From NCBI RefSeq assembly GCF_013055795.1, contig NZ_JABETO010000002.1, positions 1-51,400 of the forward strand: a stretch of 51,400 nt of DNA. Direction: 5' to 3'. A program made the position numbers and the translations under genes. The notes beneath the pieces were generated by a model. It did not search any database. It saw only the letters and a list, made by a program, of their open reading frames with translations, and was not told where the DNA came from. The DNA is from Streptomyces sp. I05A-00742. Lineage in GTDB: Bacteria > Actinomycetota > Actinomycetes > Streptomycetales > Streptomycetaceae. Within the stretch, counting starts at the first letter, position 1, and every line of letters begins with the position of its first letter. This document shows positions 42,416 to 51,400 of this stretch, piece by piece.

Positions 42416-43654
42416 TCAGGAAACCTGCCGCGAGTCCCCCCAGACCCCTTCGAACTCCTCGCGGTAGGTGTCGAACAGCCCGTGCTCGTCCGGCGCCTGG
42501 ACCCGGACCCGCTCCCGCGAGGCGCCGCGCAGGACGAGCACCGGAGCCTCCATGCCGCGGGCCTTGCGCAGGTAGGGCTGGACGACGGCGAGCCCGTCGG
42601 GGCCGTCGCCGTTGACGAGGTAGGCGGTGAAGCGCGGTGTCTCGTCGAAGACGCGGATCTCGAACGCGGCGGGGTCGGACAGCCGGTCCCGCACCCGCCG
42701 CATGTGCATGATGTTCATCTCCACGGACCGGCTCATCTCGCCCTTCTTCAGGCCGAGCTCGCGCTCGCGGCGGCGGACCGCGCTGCTCGCCGGGTTGAGG
42801 AAGAGCAGCCGCGCCCGGCAGCCGGTCTCGGCGAGCCGGACCAGCCGCCGTCCCGAGTAGTTCTGGACGAGGAGGTTGAGCCCGATGCCCACCGCGTCGA
42901 GGCGGCGGGCGCTGCCGAAGAGGTCCTCCACGGGCAGCTGCCGCTGGAGGCGCACCCGGTCGGGGTGGACGCCGACGACGTCCGCGTAGCGGTCGCCGAC
43001 CAGGTCCTCGACCGCGTCGACGGGCAGCCGGTCGACGGAGTGCCCGTCGGGCCCGGTGCCGAGGATGTCGAGGAGCCGGGCGGACGCCCGCTCGGCCTGG
43101 TCGAGGACGGCCCGCGAGAGCGCCCGGTTGCGGGAGACGACGTTCCGGGTGACCTCCAGCTCGTCGAGGGCGAGTTCGAGCTCGCGCCGGTCGTCGAGGT
43201 AGGGCTCGAAGCAGGGCCAGTGCTGGACGAGGAGTTCGCGCAGCTGGGGCAGGGTGAGGAAGCTGAGGACGTTGTCGTCGGCCGGGTCCAGGAGGTAGCC
43301 CTTGCGGCGGCTGACCTCGCGGACGGCGACGGCCCGCTGCACCCACTCCTGTCCGGCGGGGCCGGCCGCGGCGACGACCCACTCGTCCTCGCCGTGCACC
43401 GGCTGGTACACCGGCCGCAGCACGGCGGCGACCACGGCGCGCAGCCGCTGCTCCACCAGATTCAGCCAGATGTAGGCCCGGCCGGCCCGGCGGGCGCGGG
43501 TGCGCACCTCGCTCCACGCCGCGGTGTCCCAGTCCAGTTCCGCCCCGATCTCACCGGGGCGGACCAGCGAGACCGCGCCGAGGGGTGTGCCACCGGGCGC
43601 TTCCTCCCCCGCGTCCCCGTCCGCAGGGGGCAGCTCCAGCCCGCCCGAGCTCAC
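42416..43654 (-). CDS. SAV2148-family HEPN-domain protein
   Basis: A 412-aa protein I recognise as an SAV2148-type HEPN-domain protein, conserved in Streptomyces and relatives. The N-terminal part (about 35-200) is helical with the NVVSRNRALSRAVL motif, an Rx4-6H-like region that would be the HEPN active site but in which I see no clear His. The C-terminal part (about 250-400) is alpha/beta (CRARLLFLNPASSAVRRRERELGL, FEIRVFDETPRFTAYLVNGD). Function is unknown; HEPN proteins often act as RNases or as toxins in defence and TA modules. GTG 43654 is the only good start. Confidence 0.78.
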   Translation of the reverse strand: MSSGGLELPPADGDAGEEAPGGTPLGAVSLVRPGEIGAELDWDTAAWSEVRTRARRAGRAYIWLNLVEQRLRAVVAAVLRPVYQPVHGEDEWVVAAAGPAGQEWVQRAVAVREVSRRKGYLLDPADDNVLSFLTLPQLRELLVQHWPCFEPYLDDRRELELALDELEVTRNVVSRNRALSRAVLDQAERASARLLDILGTGPDGHSVDRLPVDAVEDLVGDRYADVVGVHPDRVRLQRQLPVEDLFGSARRLDAVGIGLNLLVQNYSGRRLVRLAETGCRARLLFLNPASSAVRRRERELGLKKGEMSRSVEMNIMHMRRVRDRLSDPAAFEIRVFDETPRFTAYLVNGDGPDGLAVVQPYLRKARGMEAPVLVLRGASRERVRVQAPDEHGLFDTYREEFEGVWGDSRQVS

Positions 43655-44025
43655 CAGCCCACCGCCTTCCGCCCCCGTTCAATGATCAAGGCAGACTACT
43701 GCGCCCGCGGGAGGCGGCGCACACGCGCCGGTCACGCGCCCGCCGAACTCGCCCGGGGCGCGTGGTGGTTGTCGACGGCGGTTGCGGACGGAGTGAGCTG
43801 ATTCATAGCGATATCCGGTGCCGAGCAGGGAGAACGGGGGAAAGAGAGGGGAAAAACATGCGGGTGTCGGGCGGCGTCGGGGGAAGAGCCGGGGAAATCT
43901 GCCTGTCACCCGGGTGGACGTGCCCCGCGGAGAGGTGGGGGCGTCGCTTTTGGGGAAGATCTGTACCTCGACGGTCCAGGGCAACGGTGCCCGGGAGAGC
44001 CCGGAGAAGCGAAAGAGTCGAGCCT
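43655..44025. other. 371-bp region between HEPN and glgX genes
   Basis: No independent gene is evident. Its notable content is a strong ribosome site (GAGAGGGGAAAAAC) before ATG 43858, which is in frame with glgX and would lengthen GlgX by 56 basic residues. The remainder presumably holds the two divergent promoters. Confidence 0.5.
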
Positions 44026-46152
44026 ATGCAGGTCTGGCCGGGACAGGCGTATCCCCTCGGTGCCACCTATGACGGTGCGGGCACCAATTTCGCGGTCTTC
44101 TCCGAGGCGGCGGAGCGGATCGAGTTGTGCCTGCTGCACGACGACGGTTCGGAGACGGCCGTCGAGCTGCGGGAGAGCGACGCGTTCGTCCGCCATGCGT
44201 ATCTGCCGGGGGTGATGCCGGGGCAGCGGTACGGCTTCCGGGCCCACGGCCCGTACGCGCCGGAGCGGGGGCAGCGGTGCAACTCCGCCAAGCTGCTGCT
44301 GGACCCGTACGCACGAGCGGTGAGCGGCGCGGTGAACTGGTGCGAGGCGGTCTACGGCTATCACTTCGCCGACCGGGACGCGCGCAATGACCTGGACTCC
44401 GCTCCGCACATGATGACGTCCGTCGTCGTCAATCCGTACTTCGACTGGGGGGACGACCGGCCGCCGCGCACCGAGTACCACCGCACGGTCATCTACGAGG
44501 CGCACGTCAAGGGTCTGACGATGCTCCACCCGGAGCTGCCGGAGGAGATCCGGGGCAGCTACGCGGCGCTGGCGCACCCGGCGATCGTCGACCATCTGAA
44601 GGGGCTGGGGGTCACGGCGATCGAACTGATGCCGGTGCACCAGTTCGTCAACGACCACCGCCTGGTCGACCTCGGCCTGAACAATTACTGGGGCTACAAC
44701 ACCATCGGTTTCTTCGCGCCGCACAACGCCTACGCGTCGTGGGGGGACCGCGGGCAGCAGGTGCTGGAGTTCAAGTCGGCGGTCCGGGCCCTGCACGCGG
44801 CGGGCATCGAGGTCATCCTGGACGTCGTCTACAACCACACGGCCGAGGGGAATCACCTGGGCCCGACGCTCTCCTTCCGGGGGCTGGACAACGCCTCGTA
44901 CTACCGGCTGGCGGACGACCCGCGCTTCTACACGGACACCACCGGCACCGGGAACTCCCTGCTGATGCGCAGTCCCCATGTGCTCCAGCTCATCATGGAC
45001 TCGCTGCGGTACTGGGTCACCGAGATGCGGGTGGACGGGTTCCGGTTCGACCTCGCGGCGACGCTCGCCCGGCAGTTCCACGAGGTGGACCGGCTGTCGT
45101 CCTTCTTCGACCTGGTGCAGCAGGACCCGGTCGTCAGCCAGGTGAAGCTGATCGCGGAGCCGTGGGACGTCGGGGAGGGCGGGTACCAGGTCGGCAACTT
45201 CCCTCCGCTGTGGACCGAGTGGAACGGTAAGTTCCGTGACACCTGCCGGGATCTGTGGCGCGGCGAGCCGGCCACCCTGGCCGATTTCGGCTCCCGGCTG
45301 ACCGGCTCCTCCGACCTCTACCAGGACGACGGCCGGCGCCCGCTCGCCTCCGTCAACTTCGTGACCTGTCACGACGGCTTCACCCTGCACGACCTGGTCT
45401 CCTACAACGAGAAGCACAACGAGGCCAACGGCGAGGACAACCGGGACGGCGAGAGCCACAACCGGTCGTGGAACTGCGGGGCCGAGGGCGAGACCGAGGA
45501 TCCGGCGGTCCTCGCGCTGCGCGAGCGCCAGATGCGGAACTTCATCGCCACCCTGCTGCTCTCCCAGGGCGTCCCCATGATCAGCCACGGCGACGAGTTC
45601 GCCCGCACCCAGCGCGGCAACAACAACGCCTACTGTCAGGACAGCGAGCTCTCCTGGGTGCGCTGGCCCGGGCCCGACGGCGAGGCGGCGGCCCGCGCGC
45701 GGCGCATGCTGGCCTTCACCCGGGCGATGGTCTGGCTCCGCCGCGACCACCCGGTCTTCCGCCGCCGCCGCTTCTTCCACGGCCGCCCGGAGCAGGGCAC
45801 GCACGACGAACTCTCCGACATCGCCTGGTTCACCCCGGAGGGGGAGGAGATGCGGGACACCGACTGGCAGGCGGCGTACGCCAAGTCCCTGACGGTCTTC
45901 CTCAACGGCGGAGCCATCTCCGAACCCGGCCCGCGCGGCGAGCGGGTGGCCGACGATTCGTTCCTGCTGCTGTTCAACGCCCACCACGGCCCGCTCGACT
46001 TCGTGATCCCCCCGGACCACGGCCGGCTCTGGCAGGTCGTGGTGGACACGGCGCTCCCGGACGGCGTGACGGACGACGGACCGAAGCTCGGGGCGGGCGA
46101 CCGGCTCACCCTGACCGACCGCAGCCTCGCCGTGCTGCAACGCCCCCTCTAG
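44026..46152 (+). CDS. glgX: Glycogen debranching enzyme GlgX
   Basis: A 708-aa GH13 enzyme with an N-terminal CBM48 (YPLGATYDGAGTNFAVFSEAAERIELCL) and the catalytic nucleophile D342 (MRVDGFRFDLA), acid/base E378 (LIAEPWD) and transition-state D450 (FVTCHDGFT). It hydrolyses alpha-1,6 branches of phosphorylase-trimmed glycogen. The start MQVWPGQAYPLG matches the family. An in-frame ATG at 43858 with a stronger ribosome site would add 56 residues of atypical composition. TreY follows 40 nt downstream, linking glycogen breakdown to trehalose synthesis. Confidence 0.94.
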   Translation: MQVWPGQAYPLGATYDGAGTNFAVFSEAAERIELCLLHDDGSETAVELRESDAFVRHAYLPGVMPGQRYGFRAHGPYAPERGQRCNSAKLLLDPYARAVSGAVNWCEAVYGYHFADRDARNDLDSAPHMMTSVVVNPYFDWGDDRPPRTEYHRTVIYEAHVKGLTMLHPELPEEIRGSYAALAHPAIVDHLKGLGVTAIELMPVHQFVNDHRLVDLGLNNYWGYNTIGFFAPHNAYASWGDRGQQVLEFKSAVRALHAAGIEVILDVVYNHTAEGNHLGPTLSFRGLDNASYYRLADDPRFYTDTTGTGNSLLMRSPHVLQLIMDSLRYWVTEMRVDGFRFDLAATLARQFHEVDRLSSFFDLVQQDPVVSQVKLIAEPWDVGEGGYQVGNFPPLWTEWNGKFRDTCRDLWRGEPATLADFGSRLTGSSDLYQDDGRRPLASVNFVTCHDGFTLHDLVSYNEKHNEANGEDNRDGESHNRSWNCGAEGETEDPAVLALRERQMRNFIATLLLSQGVPMISHGDEFARTQRGNNNAYCQDSELSWVRWPGPDGEAAARARRMLAFTRAMVWLRRDHPVFRRRRFFHGRPEQGTHDELSDIAWFTPEGEEMRDTDWQAAYAKSLTVFLNGGAISEPGPRGERVADDSFLLLFNAHHGPLDFVIPPDHGRLWQVVVDTALPDGVTDDGPKLGAGDRLTLTDRSLAVLQRPL

Positions 46153-46192
46153 TGCTGCGGCATGACCGCCCCGGCTGGGTACGCATGTTCCC

Positions 46193-48568
46193 ATGAAGCA
46201 CGACAGCCGGGTCCCGCCGACGGCGACCTACCGTCTCCAGCTCCAGCCCGCCCTCCCCTTCGCCGCGGCCGAGCGCGCCGTGCCCGCCCTCGCCTCCCTC
46301 GGCGTCTCCCACCTTCACCTCTCCCCCGTCCTGGAGGCCGTCCCGGGCTCCGCCCACGGGTACGACGTGACGGACCACACCACCGTCCGGGCCGAGCTCG
46401 GCGGCGAGGAGGGCCTGCGCGCGCTCTCCCGCACCGCCCGCGCCCACGGACTCGGCCTGATCCTCGACATCGTGCCCAACCACATGGCCGTCCCCGCGCC
46501 CGAACACCTCAACGGGCCGCTGTGGGAAGTGCTCCGCGACGGTCCGGCCTCCCGCTACGCCCGCTGGTTCGACATCGACTGGGCGGAGCACGGCGGAAAA
46601 GTCCTGCTGCCACTGCTGGGCGGCCGCCTCGGTGACGAACTCGACCGCTTCACCGTCGACGACGGCACCCTGCGCTACCACGACCACGTCCTCCCGCTGC
46701 GCCCCGGCACCGAACGGCTGCCGCTGCCCGAGCTGCTGGACGCCCAGTGGTACCGGCCCGCCTGGTGGCGGCTGGCCCGCACCGAGCTGAACCACCGCCG
46801 GTTCTTCACCGTCTCCGAACTGATCGCGGTCCGCGTCGAGGACCCGGAGGTCTTCGCCGCCACCCACGCCAAGGTGCTCCAGCTCCTGCGCGAGGGAGTG
46901 GCCGACGGGCTGCGCGTCGACCACCCGGACGGGCTCGCGGACCCCGCCGGCTATCTGCGGCGGCTGCACGAGGCCACCGACGGGCGCTGGACGGTCGTCG
47001 AGAAGATCCTCGCCCCCGGCGAGACGCTGCCCGCCGACTGGCCCGTCGCCGGCACCACCGGTTACGACACCCTGCGCCACCTCGACGGCCTGTTCACCGA
47101 CCCGGCCGGCGCGGCCGAACTCACCGCCGCCTACCGGGCGTTCGCCGCGCCACCGCCCGACCGCGGCGGCGACTGGCAGGCGACGGCCCGCCGGGCCGCC
47201 CGGCGCATGGTCTCCCACGAGCTGGTGACGGAGGTCGAACGCCTCGTGCGGGTGGCCGGCCGGATCTGCGACGCCTCCCTGCGGCTGCGCGACCACGCCC
47301 CCTGGGCGCTGCGCACCGCCCTGTGCGAGATCCTCGTCCGGCTGCCCGTCTACCGTCCGTACGCCCGCCCCGGCGAGCCCGTGACGCCGACGGACGCCGC
47401 GCTGCTGGACGAGGCCGCGCGGGAGGCCCGGACGGCCTTCGCCGTGCCGGAGGAGGCCGCGGCGGTCGACGCCGTACGGGACGCGGCCCTCGGCCGCCTC
47501 GGGGACGGTCCTGACCACCGGGACTTCTGCGCCCGCTTCGCCCAGACCGCCGCCGCCCTGCACGCCAAGTCGGTCGAGGACACCGCGTTCTACCGCTACG
47601 CGCCCCTGCTGTCGGCGACGGAGGTCGGCGGCTCCCCCGGCCGGCCCGCCGTCGACCCGGCGGAGTTCCACGCCTTCTGCGCCCGGGTCCAGCGCGACCG
47701 GCCCGCCACGGGCACCGTCCTCTCCACCCACGACACCAAGCGCAGCGCCGACGCCCGGGCGCGGATCGCGGTGCTCAGCGAGTACCCGGACGTCTGGCCG
47801 GACCTCCTGGCCCGGGTGACGGAGCAGGCGCCCCCGCCCGAGCCGCACGTGGCCTGGACGGCCTGGCAGAGCGCCTTCGGCCTGGGCGAACCCGACGCCC
47901 TGCGGCTCGTCCCCGCGGTCCTCAAGGGCGTCCGCGAGGCGGCGCTGCGCACGACGTGGACCGAGCCCGACACGGCCTACGAGCAGGCGGTGGAGCACTT
48001 CGTCGTCGCCGGGCCGTGCGGGCCCGCCCACCGGGAACTGACGTCCTTCGAGGAGACAGCCGGGCCGTCCATCCGTGCCAACACCCTGGGCGCCGCCCTG
48101 CTCCACCTGACCGTGCCGGGCGTGCCCGACGTCTACATGGGCACCGAGCGCGTCGTCCGCTCCCTCGTCGACCCCGACAACCGGCGCCCGCCGGACTTCC
48201 CCGGCGAGGAGCCCACGGGCCTCGACGCCGAAAAACTGCACCTCACCCGCACCGCCCTGCGCCTCCGCCGCGCCCACCCCCCGTGGTTCGGCCCCGGCGC
48301 CGCCTACACCCCCCTGACCGCGACCGGCCCCGCCGCGGACCACTGCGTGGCCTTCGCCCGCTCCGGCGAGGCGGTCACCGTGGTCACCCGCCTGGCCCGC
48401 GCCCTGGACGCCGCGGGCGGCTGGCGTGACACGGCCCTGACCCTCCCGGGGGGCACGGACGGGGGCGGCCGGTGGCGCGAGTTGCTGACGGGACGGGTGT
48501 GTGACGGGCAGGTGCTGGTGGGGCGGTTGCTGCACCGGTATCCGGTGGCGTTGCTGACCCGGGAGTGA
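46193..48568 (+). CDS. treY: Malto-oligosyltrehalose synthase TreY
   Basis: A 791-aa GH13 enzyme starting VPPTATYRLQLQPALPF, with catalytic residues D243 (GLRVDHPDGLADP), E270 (VVEKILAPGE) and D514 (STHDTKRSADARAR). It isomerises the reducing end of maltodextrins to an alpha,alpha-1,1 linkage; TreZ then frees trehalose. TreZ is not in this window; the next gene is an unrelated LysR. The ribosome site before ATG 46193 is poor, so translation may depend on read-through from glgX. Confidence 0.95.
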   Translation: MKHDSRVPPTATYRLQLQPALPFAAAERAVPALASLGVSHLHLSPVLEAVPGSAHGYDVTDHTTVRAELGGEEGLRALSRTARAHGLGLILDIVPNHMAVPAPEHLNGPLWEVLRDGPASRYARWFDIDWAEHGGKVLLPLLGGRLGDELDRFTVDDGTLRYHDHVLPLRPGTERLPLPELLDAQWYRPAWWRLARTELNHRRFFTVSELIAVRVEDPEVFAATHAKVLQLLREGVADGLRVDHPDGLADPAGYLRRLHEATDGRWTVVEKILAPGETLPADWPVAGTTGYDTLRHLDGLFTDPAGAAELTAAYRAFAAPPPDRGGDWQATARRAARRMVSHELVTEVERLVRVAGRICDASLRLRDHAPWALRTALCEILVRLPVYRPYARPGEPVTPTDAALLDEAAREARTAFAVPEEAAAVDAVRDAALGRLGDGPDHRDFCARFAQTAAALHAKSVEDTAFYRYAPLLSATEVGGSPGRPAVDPAEFHAFCARVQRDRPATGTVLSTHDTKRSADARARIAVLSEYPDVWPDLLARVTEQAPPPEPHVAWTAWQSAFGLGEPDALRLVPAVLKGVREAALRTTWTEPDTAYEQAVEHFVVAGPCGPAHRELTSFEETAGPSIRANTLGAALLHLTVPGVPDVYMGTERVVRSLVDPDNRRPPDFPGEEPTGLDAEKLHLTRTALRLRRAHPPWFGPGAAYTPLTATGPAADHCVAFARSGEAVTVVTRLARALDAAGGWRDTALTLPGGTDGGGRWRELLTGRVCDGQVLVGRLLHRYPVALLTRE

Positions 48569-48646
48569 ACGGGGGTGAAGCGGAGGTCACCGGCCTGTCC
48601 GGCGAACGTCCTGCTCCACCGGACTCTCCTGCGACAGACCGGTCGG

Positions 48647-49537
48647 TCATCCGGTCTGTGGCGCGAACGTCCCCTCCCGGCACATCTCCACGAACCGCAC
48701 GGCCGCGCCCGTCAGTTCGACGCGCGAGAACGCCGTGTGCTCCCGCCGCCACGCGGGATCCACGGGGACGGTGACCGCTCCGACCGTCGCCCGGGCCACG
48801 TCCGCCGAGCAGGCGAGAATGCCGACGCCGGCCACCGCCATCCGCACGGCGGTCGACGCGTGCTGGACCTCCATGGCGGTCAACGGCCGGAATCCGTGCG
48901 GGTCGCAGACCCAGTCGAGCCACCGGCGGCCGTCGATCACCGGTTCCAGGACGCAGCGCACCCAGCCGTGGCCGGCCAGTTCGGGGAGGGTGACGGGAGT
49001 GGTGCGGCCGGCCAGGGGGTCGTCGTGGGGGACGACGAGGAGGATCTCCTCCTCGCCCAGGGAGACCACCGGCCCCTGCCAGCCCTCGGGCCGGGGGCCG
49101 ACCGCGATGTCGGCCACCCCGCGGTCCATGTGGTCGCGCAGCTCGTCCGTGGTCAGGTACTCGTGCAGATGGAGCCGGACGCCGGGGAACTCCCGCCGCC
49201 AGCGGGCCAGGACCGGCGGCAGGGCGCCGATCGCGAGGGCGTGCAGCGTCGCGACGTGCAGCTCGCCGCCCTCGGCCCCGGCGGCGGCCTTGGCCGCCCG
49301 GCGGGCGAGCCCGGCGCTGCGCACGGCGAGTTCGGCGTGCGGCAGGAAGGCCCGGCCCATGGGCGTGAGGTTCACCCCGCGCGGCAGCCGTTCCAGGAGG
49401 GAACCGCCGACCTCGCGTTCGAGCGCCTTGATCTGGTGCGACAGCGCGGACTGTGTGACGTTGAGCGCATCGGCGGCACGGGTGAAGGACCCCTCCTCGG
49501 CCACCGCCACCAGGTACTCCATCTGCCGCAGGCTCAC
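48647..49537 (-). CDS. LysR-family transcriptional regulator
   Basis: A 296-aa LysR regulator with the N-terminal HTH (MEYLVAVAEEGSFTRAADALNVTQSALSHQIKALEREVGGSLLER) and a periplasmic-binding-like effector domain. GTG 49537 has GGAGGGGGA upstream. It is divergent from the dihydrolipoamide-dehydrogenase-like gene, with a 105-nt gap; LysR proteins typically control such a divergent neighbour. The effector is unknown. Confidence 0.92.
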   Translation of the reverse strand: MSLRQMEYLVAVAEEGSFTRAADALNVTQSALSHQIKALEREVGGSLLERLPRGVNLTPMGRAFLPHAELAVRSAGLARRAAKAAAGAEGGELHVATLHALAIGALPPVLARWRREFPGVRLHLHEYLTTDELRDHMDRGVADIAVGPRPEGWQGPVVSLGEEEILLVVPHDDPLAGRTTPVTLPELAGHGWVRCVLEPVIDGRRWLDWVCDPHGFRPLTAMEVQHASTAVRMAVAGVGILACSADVARATVGAVTVPVDPAWRREHTAFSRVELTGAAVRFVEMCREGTFAPQTG

Positions 49538-49642
49538 GGCTCCCCCTCCCGGCGGCCGGCGGGGCCGCCATGAACGATCCTCATCGGACCGATCGAAACA
49601 TTGCGTTGGACTCATATTCGCTGCTGGGCGGAGGGTTGAACC

Positions 49643-51055
49643 ATGCATGAGACAGACGTCATCGTCATCGGCGGCGGCACCGGCGGCTACAGCACCGCGC
49701 TGCGCGCCGCGCACCTGGGCCTCGACGTGGTACTCGCGGAGCGCGACCTGGTGGGCGGCACCTGCCTGCACCGGGGCTGTATACCGAGCAAGGCCATGCT
49801 GCACGCGGCGGAGCTGGTGGACGGGATCGCGGAGGCGCGCGAGCGCTGGGGTGTGCGGGCGACACTGGAGTCCGTCGACTGGTCCGCGCTGACCGCCACC
49901 CGCGACGACATCGTCGGCCGCAACCACCGCGGGGTGGAGGGCCACCTGTCGCAGGCGGGCATCCGCGTGGTGCGCGGGTCCGTCTCGCTCACCTCCGCGC
50001 GCACCGTCCGGGTGGACTCCGGCGAGGAGGCGGGTACGGAGTGGCGGGCGCGACGCGGTGTCGTGCTGGCCACCGGCTCGCGGCCGCGCACCCTGCCCGG
50101 CCTGGAGCCGGACGGCAACCACGTCGTCACCAGCGACGACGCCCTGTTCGCGCCCGGCCTGCCCGCCTCCGTCCTGGTCCTGGGCGGCGGCGCCATCGGC
50201 GTCGAGTACGCCTCGCTGCACCGGTCCATGGGCGCCCGCGTCACGCTGGTGGAGGCCGCCGACCGGCTGCTGCCGCTGGAGGACGCCGATGTGAGCCGCC
50301 ACCTCACCCGCGGCCTCAAGAAGCGCGGCATCGACGTACAGACCGGCGCCCGCCTTGAGGACGCGCGCCCCTTCGAGGGCGGCGTCCGCGCGACCGTCCG
50401 CACCGCCCGGGGCGAGATCCGCGAACTGACCGTCCACCGGCTGCTGATGGCCGTCGGCCGGGTTCCGGTCACCGACGGGCTGGGGCTGGACGCGGCCGGG
50501 CTGGCGACCGACGCCCGCGGCTTCGTCGCCCCGGCCGACTGGGCACGCCTGGAGACCCCCGTACCCGGCATCCACGTCGTGGGCGACCTCCTCCCTCCCC
50601 CCTCCCTCGGCCTCGCCCACGCCTCCTTCGCCGAGGGCCTCGTCGTCGCCGAGACCCTCGCCGGGCACTCCCCCCGCCCCGTCGACTACACCGCCGTACC
50701 CCGCGTCACCTACTCCAGCCCCCAGACCGCCTCCGTAGGCCTCTCCCAGGAACAGGCCCTCGCCGCCGGCCACGACGTGACCGTCAACTCCATGCCCCTC
50801 ACCGGCATCGCCAAGGGCATGGTCCACGGCCAGGGCGGCACCGTGAAGGTGGTCGCCGAGAAGGGCGGCCGGATTCTTGGCGTGCATCTCGTCGGCCCGC
50901 ACGTCTCGGAGATGATCGCGGAGAGTCAGCTGATCGTGGGCTGGGACGCGGAGGCGGGGGATGTGGCGCAGCACGTCCATCCTCATCCGACGCTGTCGGA
51001 GGCGGTGGGGGAGGTCATGCTCTCGCTTGCGGGGCGGGGGCTGCATCAGGTCTGA
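49643..51055 (+). CDS. Dihydrolipoamide dehydrogenase-like flavoprotein disulfide reductase
   Basis: A 470-aa class I flavoprotein disulfide reductase: FAD motif VIVIGGGTGGYSTALRAA, redox pair C41-x4-C46 (GGTCLHRGCIPSK), NAD motif LVLGGGAIGVEYAS and the C-terminal base His in HPHPTLSE. It oxidises dihydrolipoyl groups with NAD or reduces a related disulfide. No E1/E2 dehydrogenase gene is adjacent, so its partner complex is elsewhere or its substrate differs. The divergent LysR is the probable regulator. GGAGGG precedes ATG 49643. Confidence 0.92.
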   Translation: MHETDVIVIGGGTGGYSTALRAAHLGLDVVLAERDLVGGTCLHRGCIPSKAMLHAAELVDGIAEARERWGVRATLESVDWSALTATRDDIVGRNHRGVEGHLSQAGIRVVRGSVSLTSARTVRVDSGEEAGTEWRARRGVVLATGSRPRTLPGLEPDGNHVVTSDDALFAPGLPASVLVLGGGAIGVEYASLHRSMGARVTLVEAADRLLPLEDADVSRHLTRGLKKRGIDVQTGARLEDARPFEGGVRATVRTARGEIRELTVHRLLMAVGRVPVTDGLGLDAAGLATDARGFVAPADWARLETPVPGIHVVGDLLPPPSLGLAHASFAEGLVVAETLAGHSPRPVDYTAVPRVTYSSPQTASVGLSQEQALAAGHDVTVNSMPLTGIAKGMVHGQGGTVKVVAEKGGRILGVHLVGPHVSEMIAESQLIVGWDAEAGDVAQHVHPHPTLSEAVGEVMLSLAGRGLHQV

Positions 51056-51080
51056 GGGGGGCGCCTGCGGCGGGCGGTTG

Positions 51081-51341
51081 CCCCGGTCCCGCCCTTTCAC
51101 CGTTTCTGCAGGGGCTGCGCCCCCGCACCCCCAGAAGCGCGCTGCGCGCGCTGTCCTCAAACGCCGGACGGGCTGAAGTGTGCGCCCGGGCGCGACAACC
51201 AGCCCGTCCGGCGATTGAGGACAAGCGGCGAAGCCGCGGGCATTTCAGCCCGTCCGGCGTTTGAGGACGCGCGCCGCAGGCGCGCTCACCGGGGGCGCGG
51301 GGCCCTCCCCCGCAAGAAACGGTGAAAGGGCGGGACCGGGG
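51081..51341. repeat. 261-bp palindromic element with 27-bp terminal inverted repeats
   Basis: Perfect 27-nt inverted termini (51081-51107 and 51315-51341) enclose nested hairpins and three copies of the motif GCCCGTCCGGCG(A/T)TTGAGGA, two direct and one inverted. No transposase or reading frame of note is inside. It shares ends with the shorter element at 41482-41609 and fits a non-autonomous, dispersed Streptomyces repeat. It lies just 3' of the flavoprotein gene and may terminate its transcription. Confidence 0.8.
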
Positions 51342-51400
51342 CATAACACCCCCGTGACGGGGCAACCCGCCCCAACGGACCGAGGAGCCGCCGGTGCTGT

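Overview
The window looks like a chromosomal segment from a Streptomyces-type actinomycete. GC is very high (about 70% or more by eye), and GTG/TTG starts, ATGA/GTGA start-stop overlaps and large GC-skewed shadow reading frames are common. Several families are typical of the genus: DUF5753/DUF397 pairs, an SAV2148-type HEPN protein, a DUF2637 membrane protein, an RsbW-like ATPase and an FG-GAP secreted protein. I found no tRNA, rRNA, CRISPR array, integrase or transposase.

Left part (1-7.3 kb). A 5'-truncated TPR-like gene and a small CxxC protein precede the remains of a Scr1/Scr2-type (DUF5753/DUF397) pair. The regulator there has no HTH domain, and the DUF397 gene is tandemly duplicated. 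A GlxA/AraC regulator, a cupin and a metallophosphoesterase follow. Next comes a glycosyltransferase that matches rifamycin glycosyltransferases, and then two head-to-head pseudogenes: a quinone-oxidoreductase-like gene with several indels and the C-terminal half of a second GlxA-like regulator.

Resistance and stress part (7.3-15.7 kb). An ECF41-type sigma factor lies divergent to its usual carboxymuconolactone-decarboxylase partner, with sequence-perfect ECF41 promoter elements. An SDR/MarR divergent pair, a rifamycin-type FAD monooxygenase (Rox), a secreted FG-GAP protein and a Tet(M)/Otr(A)-like ribosomal protection protein follow. The glycosyltransferase and the monooxygenase are each preceded by a nearly identical 66-nt block. 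Its core is the inverted repeat I recognise as the rifamycin-associated element (RAE), and a covarying hairpin lies just upstream of each copy. I regard this two-copy module as the best regulatory signal in the window.

Middle part (15.7-30 kb). It holds a TPR protein behind a perfect CRP-type box, a GntR regulator with a His-rich N-terminus, an FhuF-like iron reductase with an iron box, a DUF2637 membrane protein, an RsbW-like ATPase, a 922-aa protein with long peptide repeats and a PP2C-like domain that appears catalytically dead, and a LuxR-type regulator. An alkylation-repair operon (Ada-AlkA fusion plus Ogt), RsgA, a YihY/BrkB membrane protein and an N-acetyltransferase complete it.

Sulfur part (29.9-39.5 kb). 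A short leader peptide is followed by a tightly packed assimilation operon: sulfite reductase, zinc ribbon protein, APS reductase, APS kinase, CysD, CysN, a SsuABC/TauABC-type importer and a sirohydrochlorin chelatase. Together they import a sulfur source, activate and reduce sulfate, and supply siroheme for sulfite reductase.

Right part (39.5-51.4 kb). It contains a LysE exporter, a phosphotransferase-fold kinase, a DnaQ-type exonuclease, the SAV2148-type HEPN protein, GlgX and TreY (glycogen to trehalose), and a divergent LysR/dihydrolipoamide dehydrogenase-like pair. Two palindromic intergenic elements share the same terminal repeats; the one at the right end has 27-bp perfect ends.
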